From an uncultured Myxococcales bacterium (GTDB lineage: Bacteria; Myxococcota_A; Bradymonadia; UBA7976; VGTA01), in contig CAKZRU010000111.1 of the NCBI GenBank assembly GCA_937146725.1, positions 1 through 64,000 of the forward strand: a DNA stretch of 64,000 nt. The letters run 5' to 3'. The notes beneath the pieces were generated by a model. It had not been told where the DNA came from and searched no databases. It saw only the letters and a program-made list of their open reading frames with translations. The stretch's first letter is position 1, and each line of letters begins with the position of its first letter. The position numbers and the translations under genes are program-made. Positions 54,584-62,000 of this stretch are shown piece by piece.

Positions 54584-54621
54584 TGTAGACCTACTTATCT
54601 TTTGTAGACCTACTTATCTTT
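54584..54621. repeat. Two exact tandem 19-bp repeats
   Basis: tgtagacctacttatcttt at 54584-54602 and again at 54603-54621, followed by a truncated third start (tgta). Located 34 bp before the palindrome at 54655. Confidence 0.9.
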
Positions 54622-54654
54622 TGTAAAACTACAACGAGTGAATGTAGTTTGGCA

Positions 54655-54665
54655 GACACACTGTC
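54655..54665. promoter_or_regulatory. Candidate activator site, GACA-N3-TGTC
   Basis: GACACACTGTC has the same arms and 3-bp spacer as the two sites before gspC. Its centre lies 150 bp upstream of the -24 GG of the promoter at 54809, matching the 149 bp at gspC. Confidence 0.45.
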
Positions 54666-54808
54666 CGAAATCGCTACAATCTCCTTTGGTTACTGTGTTT
54701 ATTAATCAGACAGTCAATAAACTTCTCTGAATAAACCGACAATCGGAAAACCACATAAGCTCTTAATAAAAAAGAAGAAAGTTTATTTAATTTCATACTA
54801 GATCAAAT

Positions 54809-54824
54809 TGGCAACATCCTTGCA
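54809..54824 (+). promoter_or_regulatory. Strong sigma-54 promoter match before the RadC-like gene
   Basis: TGGCAACATCCTTGCA matches the consensus at TGGCA and TTGC-A with GG and GC exactly ten bases apart, the best match in the window. Transcription would begin near 54836, 55 bases before the ATG at 54891. Confidence 0.65.
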
Positions 54825-54890
54825 GAGAGAAATATAGATCTTCTCCTAAGCATTCAACATGCTAAAATTTATTACTGCAAAGGATCATGA

Positions 54891-55748
54891 ATGAGTTCCA
54901 AGCAACTTATATTACAGAATGAGAATCACCCCACCGGGAACAGTACAGCTTTAAAACGAAAAACGAGTGTAAAAAAGACTGGTACAAAAAAAACAGATGC
55001 TTTTGCCGATCGACCACGAGAGCGCTTACTGAAATATGGGGCAAAGCAACTCGATAATGCATCTTTGATCTCAATTTTACTTGGAACAGGGTATGATGCA
55101 GATCAAGATGTTTTAGCCTTAAGTCATCGTTTGCTGAAATATCTTGGGAATCTTAGTCAACTGAACACGAAAAAACTTGAAGATCTTTTGACGATTAAAG
55201 GGATTGGTCCGGCAAAAGCATCTCGTTTATTAGCAATCGCTGAACTTGCCATACGAATAACAGGTAAGAATGAAAACAACCCGAACGAAACAAGCAATGC
55301 CTTAGACGGTACACTTTCTAGCTTAAGTTATTTACAACTTTTTGGTCATTATGTACGGACTACAAACCAATATACTCTTCCTTTGATTATTGCTTGTCAA
55401 ATCGATCATAGCTTCATCTCCCAGTCCTTGCTACCCATTGAGCAAACTCAGCGAGAAGCACAGATACAGAAGGCCTTAGACTTATCTGTCACCTTATCAC
55501 TTTCTGCTTTGGTGACTGATCACTCTCAGCATAGTCGATGGCTTGCTAGATTGCTCATGCAAGAAAGCGATACACAGAACTCGTGGATATTAATCTCCTA
55601 TCGAGAACAAGAGAGTTTAAGTGCCGATGAGATAGATAGAATTCATAGTTTGCTAGATCTGGCGAAGATCATGTCAGTTCATCTGCATGAAGTGATCATC
55701 GTTTCTCCTAATAATCAATGGTCAATCACTCACAATTACAAAGGATAA
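54891..55748 (+). CDS. RadC-like protein with degenerate JAMM domain
   Basis: 285 residues. After a basic N-terminus comes the RadC helix-hairpin-helix half: RPRERLLKYGAKQLDNASLI, ISILLGTGYDADQDVLAL, LTIKGIGPAKASRLLAIAEL. The C-terminal half follows the JAB/MPN fold in order, but where RadC has H-N-H-P-S-G-(x)-P-S-x2-D it reads ILISYREQESLSADEIDRI: both metal His are gone, the trailing S-x2-D-like part remains, and the end HEVIIVSPNNQWS aligns with the usual DHiIvG. I infer loss of metal binding. RadC genes are induced with competence in some bacteria although no repair role is established. A strong sigma-54 promoter precedes it, and the DUF3006-like gene starts 6 bp after it. Confidence 0.75.
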   Translation: MSSKQLILQNENHPTGNSTALKRKTSVKKTGTKKTDAFADRPRERLLKYGAKQLDNASLISILLGTGYDADQDVLALSHRLLKYLGNLSQLNTKKLEDLLTIKGIGPAKASRLLAIAELAIRITGKNENNPNETSNALDGTLSSLSYLQLFGHYVRTTNQYTLPLIIACQIDHSFISQSLLPIEQTQREAQIQKALDLSVTLSLSALVTDHSQHSRWLARLLMQESDTQNSWILISYREQESLSADEIDRIHSLLDLAKIMSVHLHEVIIVSPNNQWSITHNYKG

Positions 55749-55754
55749 GTCCTA

Positions 55755-56075
55755 ATGAAATACATAAAAATGATCATGATTAAACTTCATTATAGCCAAG
55801 TTCTTGGGCTCACCTTATTGCTAAGTCTCTCCACTCCCTTTCCTGCGCGTTGCTGGCTAGGGGTCATCGACCAAATCAATCCGCCTTGGGTAACGATTAC
55901 CAAGGAAACAGGTGGACTCGTTGAACTTCCTTTAGAAGAACTTGATCACTATGCCAAAGAAGGAGATTGGGTCATTTATTGGTCTAATCAAAAACGGCTT
56001 GAATTACTCAATAGTAAAGGAAGTCGGATGGAAAATAAGCGTCACCAAGATTTGCTAAACGCCCTGCTTCAATAG
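55755..56075 (+). CDS. Exported DUF3006-like small protein
   Basis: 106 residues. A signal or anchor segment (VLGLTLLLSLSTPFPARC) is followed by WLGVIDQINPPWVTITKE, VELPLEELDHYAKEGDWVI, which matches the DUF3006 pattern (G-V-I-D-x-I ... ELPLE-L ... K-E-G-D). DUF3006 proteins are small OB-like domains, sometimes found beside competence-type metallo-beta-lactamase proteins; function unknown. Six bases after the RadC-like stop, so in the same operon. The family call rests on a short pattern. Confidence 0.55.
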   Translation: MKYIKMIMIKLHYSQVLGLTLLLSLSTPFPARCWLGVIDQINPPWVTITKETGGLVELPLEELDHYAKEGDWVIYWSNQKRLELLNSKGSRMENKRHQDLLNALLQ

Positions 56076-56140
56076 ATTTAGATTCTGCCAATAGATTTGA
56101 AGTTTGAAGCTCTTAAAGCATTCTCTTCAGAGTTAGGTGC

Positions 56141-57055
56141 CTACTCGGTCACAGCTTGACTTGACTCATCGGTTGGTGTCGGTTCTCCCTTGATAATCGC
56201 TGAAGCCACCATACTTAGACCGATCAGAATGAAAGGGATCGATAAATATTGCCCCATAGTAAATGCAGATTGATCGGCGGTTAAAGCTTGATATTCCTTG
56301 AAATACTCCACAATAAAACGACCGGTAAAGTACATGGTTAAAAAGAGGCCACCTAACAAGCCAAGCGGACGCTTTTCTTGTCCCATAACTCGATCGACAA
56401 TAATCAGAGTCACAAAAATGATCATGCCCATGATAAACTCATAGACTTGGCTTGGATGACGAAATGGCACTTGAGTAAGATCGACACAGCCTCTAGCTGT
56501 TTCGACACAAGTTTCAACCACACCACTGGCGCAATCTCGGCAACTGCCCCATAGTGAACGCTCATACAGAGGAAACTTAGTGCCAAACATTGATTCGGTT
56601 TTTCGGCCAACAATTTCCGAGTTCATCAGGTTGCCCAAGCGAATGATACTGGCAGCCCAAGAGACACCAATCGCAAAGCGGTCAAAGGTTTCCCTAATGG
56701 TCATGTTTTCGGTACGGGCATAATAAACAAGAGTTAAGATTAAGGTGATTGTTGCGCCATGACTCGCTAGCCCTCCTTCCCAAAACTTAATAATTTCAAA
56801 GGGGTGAGCCAAAAAGTAACTCGGATTATAAAAAAGACAGTGTCCGACTCGTGCACCGACCAACACTGCGGCAACTGCAATGGTCAAAAAACGCTCCGCT
56901 TGTTCTTGAGTTCGTCCTTTGCGCATAATCTGCCATTGCCACAACAAATATGCTCCCATTAAAGCAACCGCATATAGCACACCATAATATCTAATTTGAC
57001 GACCACCGATAAAATCAGGCAAAGAGAAAAAAACCGGATCAATATTCCAAATCAT
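56141..57055 (-). CDS. lgt: Prolipoprotein diacylglyceryl transferase Lgt
   Basis: Transfers diacylglyceryl from phosphatidylglycerol to the lipobox Cys of prolipoproteins in the inner membrane. About seven membrane helices. RYYGVLYAVALMGAY, GLASHGATITLIL (with the essential His), RLGNLMNSEIVG (catalytic Arg/Asn region) and FRHPSQVYEF are all family signatures. An inserted Cys-containing periplasmic stretch (CRDCASGVVETC) sits between the last two motifs. The ATG at 57055 has GGTGG upstream; an in-frame ATG nine codons earlier has none. Divergent from the multiheme lipoprotein, its likely substrate among others. Confidence 0.93.
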   Translation of the reverse strand: MIWNIDPVFFSLPDFIGGRQIRYYGVLYAVALMGAYLLWQWQIMRKGRTQEQAERFLTIAVAAVLVGARVGHCLFYNPSYFLAHPFEIIKFWEGGLASHGATITLILTLVYYARTENMTIRETFDRFAIGVSWAASIIRLGNLMNSEIVGRKTESMFGTKFPLYERSLWGSCRDCASGVVETCVETARGCVDLTQVPFRHPSQVYEFIMGMIIFVTLIIVDRVMGQEKRPLGLLGGLFLTMYFTGRFIVEYFKEYQALTADQSAFTMGQYLSIPFILIGLSMVASAIIKGEPTPTDESSQAVTE

Positions 57056-57211
57056 ATTTACCACCAAAAAAGTTCTAATCATTTAAACAAAGTCATACTT
57101 ATGGCAGATACCCTTAAATGAATCCGCAACAGGGTTCAATAAACTTTCTTGTAAAGAGAACAAGCTTAAGCTCAATGAAAGGTCGCCATAAACAATAAAT
57201 CCTTACATGGT

Positions 57212-57222
57212 GACAACTGACC
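57212..57222. promoter_or_regulatory. Degenerate activator site before the cytochrome gene
   Basis: GACAACTGACC keeps the GACA arm and two of four bases of the second arm of the GACA-N3-TGTC palindrome. Its centre is 147 bp upstream of the -24 GG at 57364, close to the spacing at gspC and the RadC-like gene. Alone it would not be notable. Confidence 0.25.
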
Positions 57223-57320
57223 ACAAAATCAATCATTGAGTCTTTAGAGTGGGGTATTCAGTCATCAATATGAATGCTTCAGCACTCCAAAACTCAGTAT
57301 CTCTGATTAAAGTATTTACC

Positions 57321-57354
57321 TACATATCAAGCTTTAGAGCTTTTTTTATGTAGA
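57321..57354. repeat. Imperfect inverted repeat just upstream of the sigma-54 promoter
   Basis: CTACATA (57321-57327) and TATGTAG (57348-57354) enclose an inner stem AAGCT-TTAG-AGCTT followed by a T run. It ends 9 bp before the -24 element. It could be a terminator for read-through or a protein site between enhancer and promoter. Confidence 0.5.
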
Positions 57355-57362
57355 ACAGTTTT

Positions 57363-57378
57363 TGGCATGACTTATGCT
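57363..57378 (+). promoter_or_regulatory. Sigma-54 promoter match before the multiheme cytochrome
   Basis: TGGCATGACTTATGCT keeps TGGCA, G at position 7 and TGC-T, with GG and GC exactly ten bases apart; it is close to the gspC element (TGGCATACTTCATGCT). Start near 57390, about 96 bases before the ATG. Confidence 0.6.
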
Positions 57379-57485
57379 TTTAATCAGTGAGTATTAAGTT
57401 TTCTCTTGATTACTGAGTCATTATTTATTCTTATTAAATGTGATATTTAGTTTAAGCATATCGTCACTTGCGAAAGGAGTCTTAG

Positions 57486-60400
57486 ATGTCACGTTCGCAT
57501 CTTTGGTTATCAATGGCATTTATATTCTCCCTTACAGGCTGCCCCGAGGATGAACCGATTCAGCCACCTGTTAACTATATGCCACCTAATACTGGTGGTG
57601 AAGTAGAAGGTGGTGAAATTCCTGCCGGTGAAACTCCCGCTGGAGAGACTCCTGCCGGAGAGACTCCTGCCGGTGAAGTGCCTGCCGGTGGACCAGTAGA
57701 CCCTTGTACAGAATATGAAACTCAATTTGGACAAGTCGTAGACTGTAGTGTTCTAACTGATGAAGTGCGTTGCGCCGGAGGAGAAGATATAGAGAATTAT
57801 ACCTTCCTCATGTCAGTATGTTCAGAATGTTATGCCGCAAACGGTAATCCCGGCTTTGCGAACTTAATTTGTGCAGAAGTATGTGATGACGAGCTAGATA
57901 ACGATCTTGATGGTAGAGTAGACTGTCAAGATGATGACTGCTCAAATTATCCAGATTGCAATCCGGACGAAATCATTGAACAAGAGCCCGTCGAAAGCTG
58001 TATGCAGTGTCACAATGGTTCAGCGACCGGTGTCAATGATTACAGTGGTCCTGGTATCACTAATCCACACCCATTTGGACGTGCAGCAGCGATCAAATGT
58101 ACCACCTGTCACGGTGGTAATGGTCAGGCTCTAGGCAAGGCCGAAAGCCATGTTACGCCACACCCACAAGTGGGAGATCGTCAGTATCAAGCTAATAACC
58201 CACAAGCGGCCAATCACAGAATTACTCTTGCCGGCATCGACAAACTTGAACCCGCACAATACCCAGGTTCAGGCTGTGATGGGGGAATGTGTACTAATTT
58301 AGATTACCTGCAGTTTATTAATCCCGGTGACTTGCGAGTTGTTGCTGAGGGCCGTGGTTGTGGCGCTGGAGGCTGTCACGCTGGTGAGCATGCCGAATGG
58401 GTTCCTCGATCTAATATTGCAACAACCAATGGTTTCTTCTCTGGTACGCGTTTCATGATTGGTGCAGAAAATCGTATTCCTGAGTATCGCGCTACCAATA
58501 ATCGAGACTTTGAAGCAGAAGGAGATTCACTCTCCGGTTCTTCACCTCGTGCAGTCACAAATCCTGCTTATAACCAAAATAATCGTGAAGTCGGTGAAGT
58601 TGGACAACTCGTTGAACAACCGGTCGTTGCTCAGTTTAATGGCCCAATGTTTAATAATGCTAACTATGATGCTAATGCTTTACCAAACGATATTGATAAT
58701 ACTGATCTTCAGCGTCCTAATCGTGTACGCACTGGCTCAAACTTAGAAAAACTGATCGATACACAGGTTAATATTACTTGTGGTAACTGTCACTTATACA
58801 GCGCCGGTGCAAACAACCGCTATGCAGATTTCCGCTCATCGGGTTGTACCTCTTGCCATATGCAATACAGCATGGATGGACGCAGTCGCTCAACAGATCC
58901 CAATGTTAACAAGCTAGAGCCGGCTGATCCTGATCAAATCAATGATGGTGAGCGTGCGCACATTTCAGACCATATTATTCGTAATGTCAGCAAGGTCAGT
59001 AATGGCGTAATCGTTCGTGGTATTACTGACAATGCTTGTGTTGGCTGTCACCAAGGTTCAAACCGTACAGTTTTACAATATTGGGGTATCCGCTTAGATC
59101 AAAATGCTGATCTCACCAATAATACCCAATATCCAGAAAATCCGGTAAACTTCACCAATACTGCTAATGACCGTCGCTTATTTGACCCAGCGGTTAATAA
59201 CAATACCTTTAACGGTCGTAATGCAGATCAATATATCCTTACCGAAGACTATGATGGTGACGGACTTGATGATACACCACCCGATGTACACTATGAATCA
59301 GGTATGGGCTGTATTGATTGCCACGGAAGTCGTGACTTACATGGTGGTACCAAGGGTGATGTCACCAGTGGTAAGATTATGAGTCGCCAAGACCAATCTA
59401 CCGCCATCGCTTGTGAAAGCTGTCACGGTGACATTGAAGGCTACGCCACCACCGCCCCATGTGAAGACTACCAAGGCCAACAGCAGACTTGTGCGGTAGA
59501 CCGCTTTGGTAATGTTCTTCGCCATGTGGTTAAAGACCCACAAGATAACTTCTGGTTGACCTCAAGAGTTTATGGAACACTCCACTATGTACCTCAAACA
59601 AGAGACTTGGTTTATAACAATAACAAGACCAACCCTCGTACCGGAAACTTGTTGTATAGTCCAAAGGCTGCTTATGCGATGGGTCGTATTAATGGCACAC
59701 CAGGTAGTGGTCCGGTTCAGACAAATCCTGCACTTTATAGTCAGGGCTTTAGCCACACTGATGATATGGATTGTTCGTCTTGCCACGCTTCATGGACTAA
59801 TAACTGTATTGGTTGTCACCTCAAGGGACAATATAATGCCAATCCTGCAGATTATTTCTTTAGCACGATTACAGGTGAGCGTATCTTAATTGAAGAAGCA
59901 AACGCTGACTTTGTGTATCAAAACCCAATCCCAACTTATTTGGGTATCAATAGCCGTGGTTACATTACTCAAATCTCACCTGCTGAGAAGATGTTCTATC
60001 GTTACCAAGATCTAAATAATCAAGAATCTAATGTTTTTGCCTTCTCTGATCGCTTGGGTGAGGGTAATAATCCTAATTTACAAGGCCGTAATGCTTTCCC
60101 TGCATTAGCCATGAATCAAATGGCACCTCACTCAATTCGTGGTCGAGTTGATCCAACCAGCAACAGTGAAGGCCTACGTTACTGTGTTACTTGTCACTTA
60201 ACTCAAAATGCGATCGATAACTTTGGCGATGAATATGCTGAATTCCGTGAGCTGTACTATGACAATGATTTTGAAGCCTTAGTAGACAATGGTTATTTTG
60301 ATCTTTTGCGCACTCACATCGGTCTAAATACAGGTAATTATCTTGATTCTCCATTCTTTGTCCACATGGTTGCAGGTTTAGGTACTAGCTTATTCCTGTT

Positions 60401-60734
60401 TGATGCCAATGGCTGTCCTGTGAATCCATTTGATAATAATGACAATCGCCAAAACTGTAATAATGAAGCGCCTGCGGATATCTTTGATGTGAATAATGTT
60501 GCTTATGACCTTGATCGTATTGTGGAATTTGATGGTCAAACCAACAGTACAAGTATTCACCCAAGACTAGATAACCGTGGGCCACGTCGTGATGGCAATA
60601 ACTATATGATGGCTGGACCACTTAATCGTGGTTTACTTGAGCGCTTAACTGACCCTGATTTAGGCTTAGTCCTAGATTCATGGTTAGACGCCGATGGTAA
60701 TGCCCAAGGTGATGCCGCTAACTACCTTCAGTAA
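57486..60734 (+). CDS. Multiheme c-type cytochrome lipoprotein
   Basis: 1082 residues. Lipobox signal LSMAFIFSLTGC, then a tandem GETPA linker, a small Cys-rich and Asp-rich motif (CDDELDNDLDGRVDC, resembling myxobacterial calcium-type repeats), then ten CXXCH heme sites: CMQCH ~172, CTTCH ~205, CGNCH ~432, CTSCH ~454, CVGCH ~518, CIDCH ~609, CESCH ~643, CSSCH ~763, CIGCH ~774 and CVTCH ~900, plus one CX4CH (CGAGGCH ~292). Expected to be a lipid-anchored electron-transfer protein of the outer envelope. Not an OmcA/MtrC or c554 orthologue that I can recognise. AAAGGAG precedes the ATG; a sigma-54 promoter match lies upstream. Followed by another heme-motif lipoprotein. Confidence 0.85.
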   Translation: MSRSHLWLSMAFIFSLTGCPEDEPIQPPVNYMPPNTGGEVEGGEIPAGETPAGETPAGETPAGEVPAGGPVDPCTEYETQFGQVVDCSVLTDEVRCAGGEDIENYTFLMSVCSECYAANGNPGFANLICAEVCDDELDNDLDGRVDCQDDDCSNYPDCNPDEIIEQEPVESCMQCHNGSATGVNDYSGPGITNPHPFGRAAAIKCTTCHGGNGQALGKAESHVTPHPQVGDRQYQANNPQAANHRITLAGIDKLEPAQYPGSGCDGGMCTNLDYLQFINPGDLRVVAEGRGCGAGGCHAGEHAEWVPRSNIATTNGFFSGTRFMIGAENRIPEYRATNNRDFEAEGDSLSGSSPRAVTNPAYNQNNREVGEVGQLVEQPVVAQFNGPMFNNANYDANALPNDIDNTDLQRPNRVRTGSNLEKLIDTQVNITCGNCHLYSAGANNRYADFRSSGCTSCHMQYSMDGRSRSTDPNVNKLEPADPDQINDGERAHISDHIIRNVSKVSNGVIVRGITDNACVGCHQGSNRTVLQYWGIRLDQNADLTNNTQYPENPVNFTNTANDRRLFDPAVNNNTFNGRNADQYILTEDYDGDGLDDTPPDVHYESGMGCIDCHGSRDLHGGTKGDVTSGKIMSRQDQSTAIACESCHGDIEGYATTAPCEDYQGQQQTCAVDRFGNVLRHVVKDPQDNFWLTSRVYGTLHYVPQTRDLVYNNNKTNPRTGNLLYSPKAAYAMGRINGTPGSGPVQTNPALYSQGFSHTDDMDCSSCHASWTNNCIGCHLKGQYNANPADYFFSTITGERILIEEANADFVYQNPIPTYLGINSRGYITQISPAEKMFYRYQDLNNQESNVFAFSDRLGEGNNPNLQGRNAFPALAMNQMAPHSIRGRVDPTSNSEGLRYCVTCHLTQNAIDNFGDEYAEFRELYYDNDFEALVDNGYFDLLRTHIGLNTGNYLDSPFFVHMVAGLGTSLFLFDANGCPVNPFDNNDNRQNCNNEAPADIFDVNNVAYDLDRIVEFDGQTNSTSIHPRLDNRGPRRDGNNYMMAGPLNRGLLERLTDPDLGLVLDSWLDADGNAQGDAANYLQ
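57612..57686 (+). repeat. Five tandem 15-bp units encoding G-E-x-P-A
   Basis: Units start at 57612, 57627, 57642, 57657 and 57672; the third and fourth are identical. It forms the spacer between the lipidated Cys and the cytochrome body. The same pentapeptide style (GEIMA) occurs in the next gene. Confidence 0.9.
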
Positions 60735-60829
60735 GCATAATAGGCTAACAGGGATCGCTATGAACGCTGATCCTATACTATACTGTCGTCCATGCATTGC
60801 TGATGATGTACAAACCATTAAGGTGAACA

Positions 60830-61975
60830 ATGATGATACGACACGATAATAAGCAAACATTGATTGATCTTCCAGTTTCAGCCTGTGCTTCTTTAGGGCG
60901 TTCTTTAGCTTATTTCTTGCTGACTAGTCTTTGGCTTTCGTTCTCTTTTCTTGCCTGTGAAGGTGGAGATGAACCACTGATTTTAGGCCCACAGGTGCCC
61001 GAAACCGGAGGAAGAAATGAGGGTGGTGAAGCTATCGCCGGTGAGATCATGGGTGGCGAACTTATGGCTGGCGAGATCATGGCCGGTGAGATCATGGCCG
61101 GTGAGATCATGGCCGGAGAAATAGTCGCCGGGAATAGCAATGGCGGTACCGAAATAGAAGTTGTCTGTGAAACAGTTGTTGATGAACAGCGCTTTGCCAA
61201 CGAAATCGGTCCGGAAATGATTCGTTCTTGTGCAAGCTTTGGATGTCATCCTCCGGCAGGTCCCACTCCTTTTGATTTACCGGTTGATAATACAAGTGTG
61301 ATGAGTCCCTTAGAAGGACAGCTTTTGAGCGATTCTTTAACGGCTGTTATGAGCGACCCACGCTATATTGTTGCAGGAGAACCACAGCAAAGCTTGATGC
61401 TCTCTAAAGCGTCAAATGGGCATGGCGGTCCGATTGGAACATATACTATTGGGGAAAGTAAATATGAGGACTTGGCCTCTTGGATTGAATCTATGCGCCA
61501 ATGTACTGAGGTAGAAGTACCAAGAGGAGGCCAAGAAGTGGCTGGCGACATGGCTGGACAGGAAGTAGCCGGCGATATGGCGGGAGAAGTCGCTGGACAG
61601 GGTATGCCTGAAGAAGGCAGTGAAATCCTGTGTAACCTCTTGCCCAATGGAGACCCACAGCAACGTGCAAACGGTGAGTATTACACTGTATTTGAAGAAC
61701 AGGTAAATGGCATTTTAACCACAAGTTGTGGTGGAAGTGGTTGCCATGCGAGTCCTGACAATGGCTTTTGGCTACAAGCAGAATCAGAGCCTTGCTCTGT
61801 TCCAGGAAACTTTTTAATGACTCAGGCTTACATTGATTTTAGCAATCCAAATACCTCACCCATTTTAGAAGCTCCTTATGATCCGGCTCACTCGGGTTAT
61901 ACCATCTTTACCGGACGCACAGATCCTCGCTTTATTACCATCCAATCTTGGATTTTACTCGCCTTTGAGGAATAG
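60830..61975 (+). CDS. Lipoprotein with two CX4CH heme-type motifs
   Basis: 381 residues. A long N-terminus leads to a lipobox (LSFSFLAC, ~45), then a GEIMA repeat linker. Two similar domains follow, each with CX4CH: SCASFGCHPP (~130) and SCGGSGCHAS (~303), separated by a second repeat (GQEVAGDMA twice). The domain pattern, short helix, CX4CH, long loop, then SLMLSKASNGHGG, resembles cytochrome-like lipoproteins common in Myxococcota. CX4CH is used for heme attachment in some cytochromes c3, so covalent heme is possible but not certain. AAGGTG precedes the ATG. 95 bp after the multiheme gene, likely the same unit or regulon. Confidence 0.7.
   Translation: MMIRHDNKQTLIDLPVSACASLGRSLAYFLLTSLWLSFSFLACEGGDEPLILGPQVPETGGRNEGGEAIAGEIMGGELMAGEIMAGEIMAGEIMAGEIVAGNSNGGTEIEVVCETVVDEQRFANEIGPEMIRSCASFGCHPPAGPTPFDLPVDNTSVMSPLEGQLLSDSLTAVMSDPRYIVAGEPQQSLMLSKASNGHGGPIGTYTIGESKYEDLASWIESMRQCTEVEVPRGGQEVAGDMAGQEVAGDMAGEVAGQGMPEEGSEILCNLLPNGDPQQRANGEYYTVFEEQVNGILTTSCGGSGCHASPDNGFWLQAESEPCSVPGNFLMTQAYIDFSNPNTSPILEAPYDPAHSGYTIFTGRTDPRFITIQSWILLAFEE
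61025..61129 (+). repeat. Seven tandem 15-bp units encoding G-E-x-x-A/G
   Basis: Units from 61025 at 15-bp steps; those at 61085 and 61100 are identical (ggtgagatcatggcc). A separate 27-bp repeat encoding GQEVAGDMA lies at 61529-61582 in the same gene. Confidence 0.9.
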
Positions 61976-62000
61976 TTGAACTTGAGGCTAGATTGATCGC

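Larger units (their letters stand above)
54483..54890. other. Intergenic region pilA to RadC-like gene, with repeats and regulatory sites
   Basis: No gene. It holds two tandem repeat arrays, a GACA-N3-TGTC palindrome and a sigma-54 promoter match, listed separately. No clear terminator hairpin after pilA. Confidence 0.6.
57056..57485. other. Divergent intergenic region, lgt / multiheme cytochrome
   Basis: 430 bp without a gene. It contains a degenerate activator site, an inverted repeat and a sigma-54 promoter for the cytochrome gene (listed separately) and must also hold the lgt promoter, for which no clear hexamers stand out. Confidence 0.5.

Noticed and set aside
57486-60734. OmcA/MtrC-type decaheme conduit
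   Set aside because: Heme count is similar, but spacing and surrounding sequence do not match, and no MtrA/MtrB partner is present.
60751-60772. Hairpin GGATC/GATCC after the multiheme gene as terminator
   Set aside because: No T run follows, and the next gene is close and in the same direction.
60910-61295. Several antisense open frames over the lipoprotein linker
   Set aside because: Same repeat effect; no ribosome site or family content.
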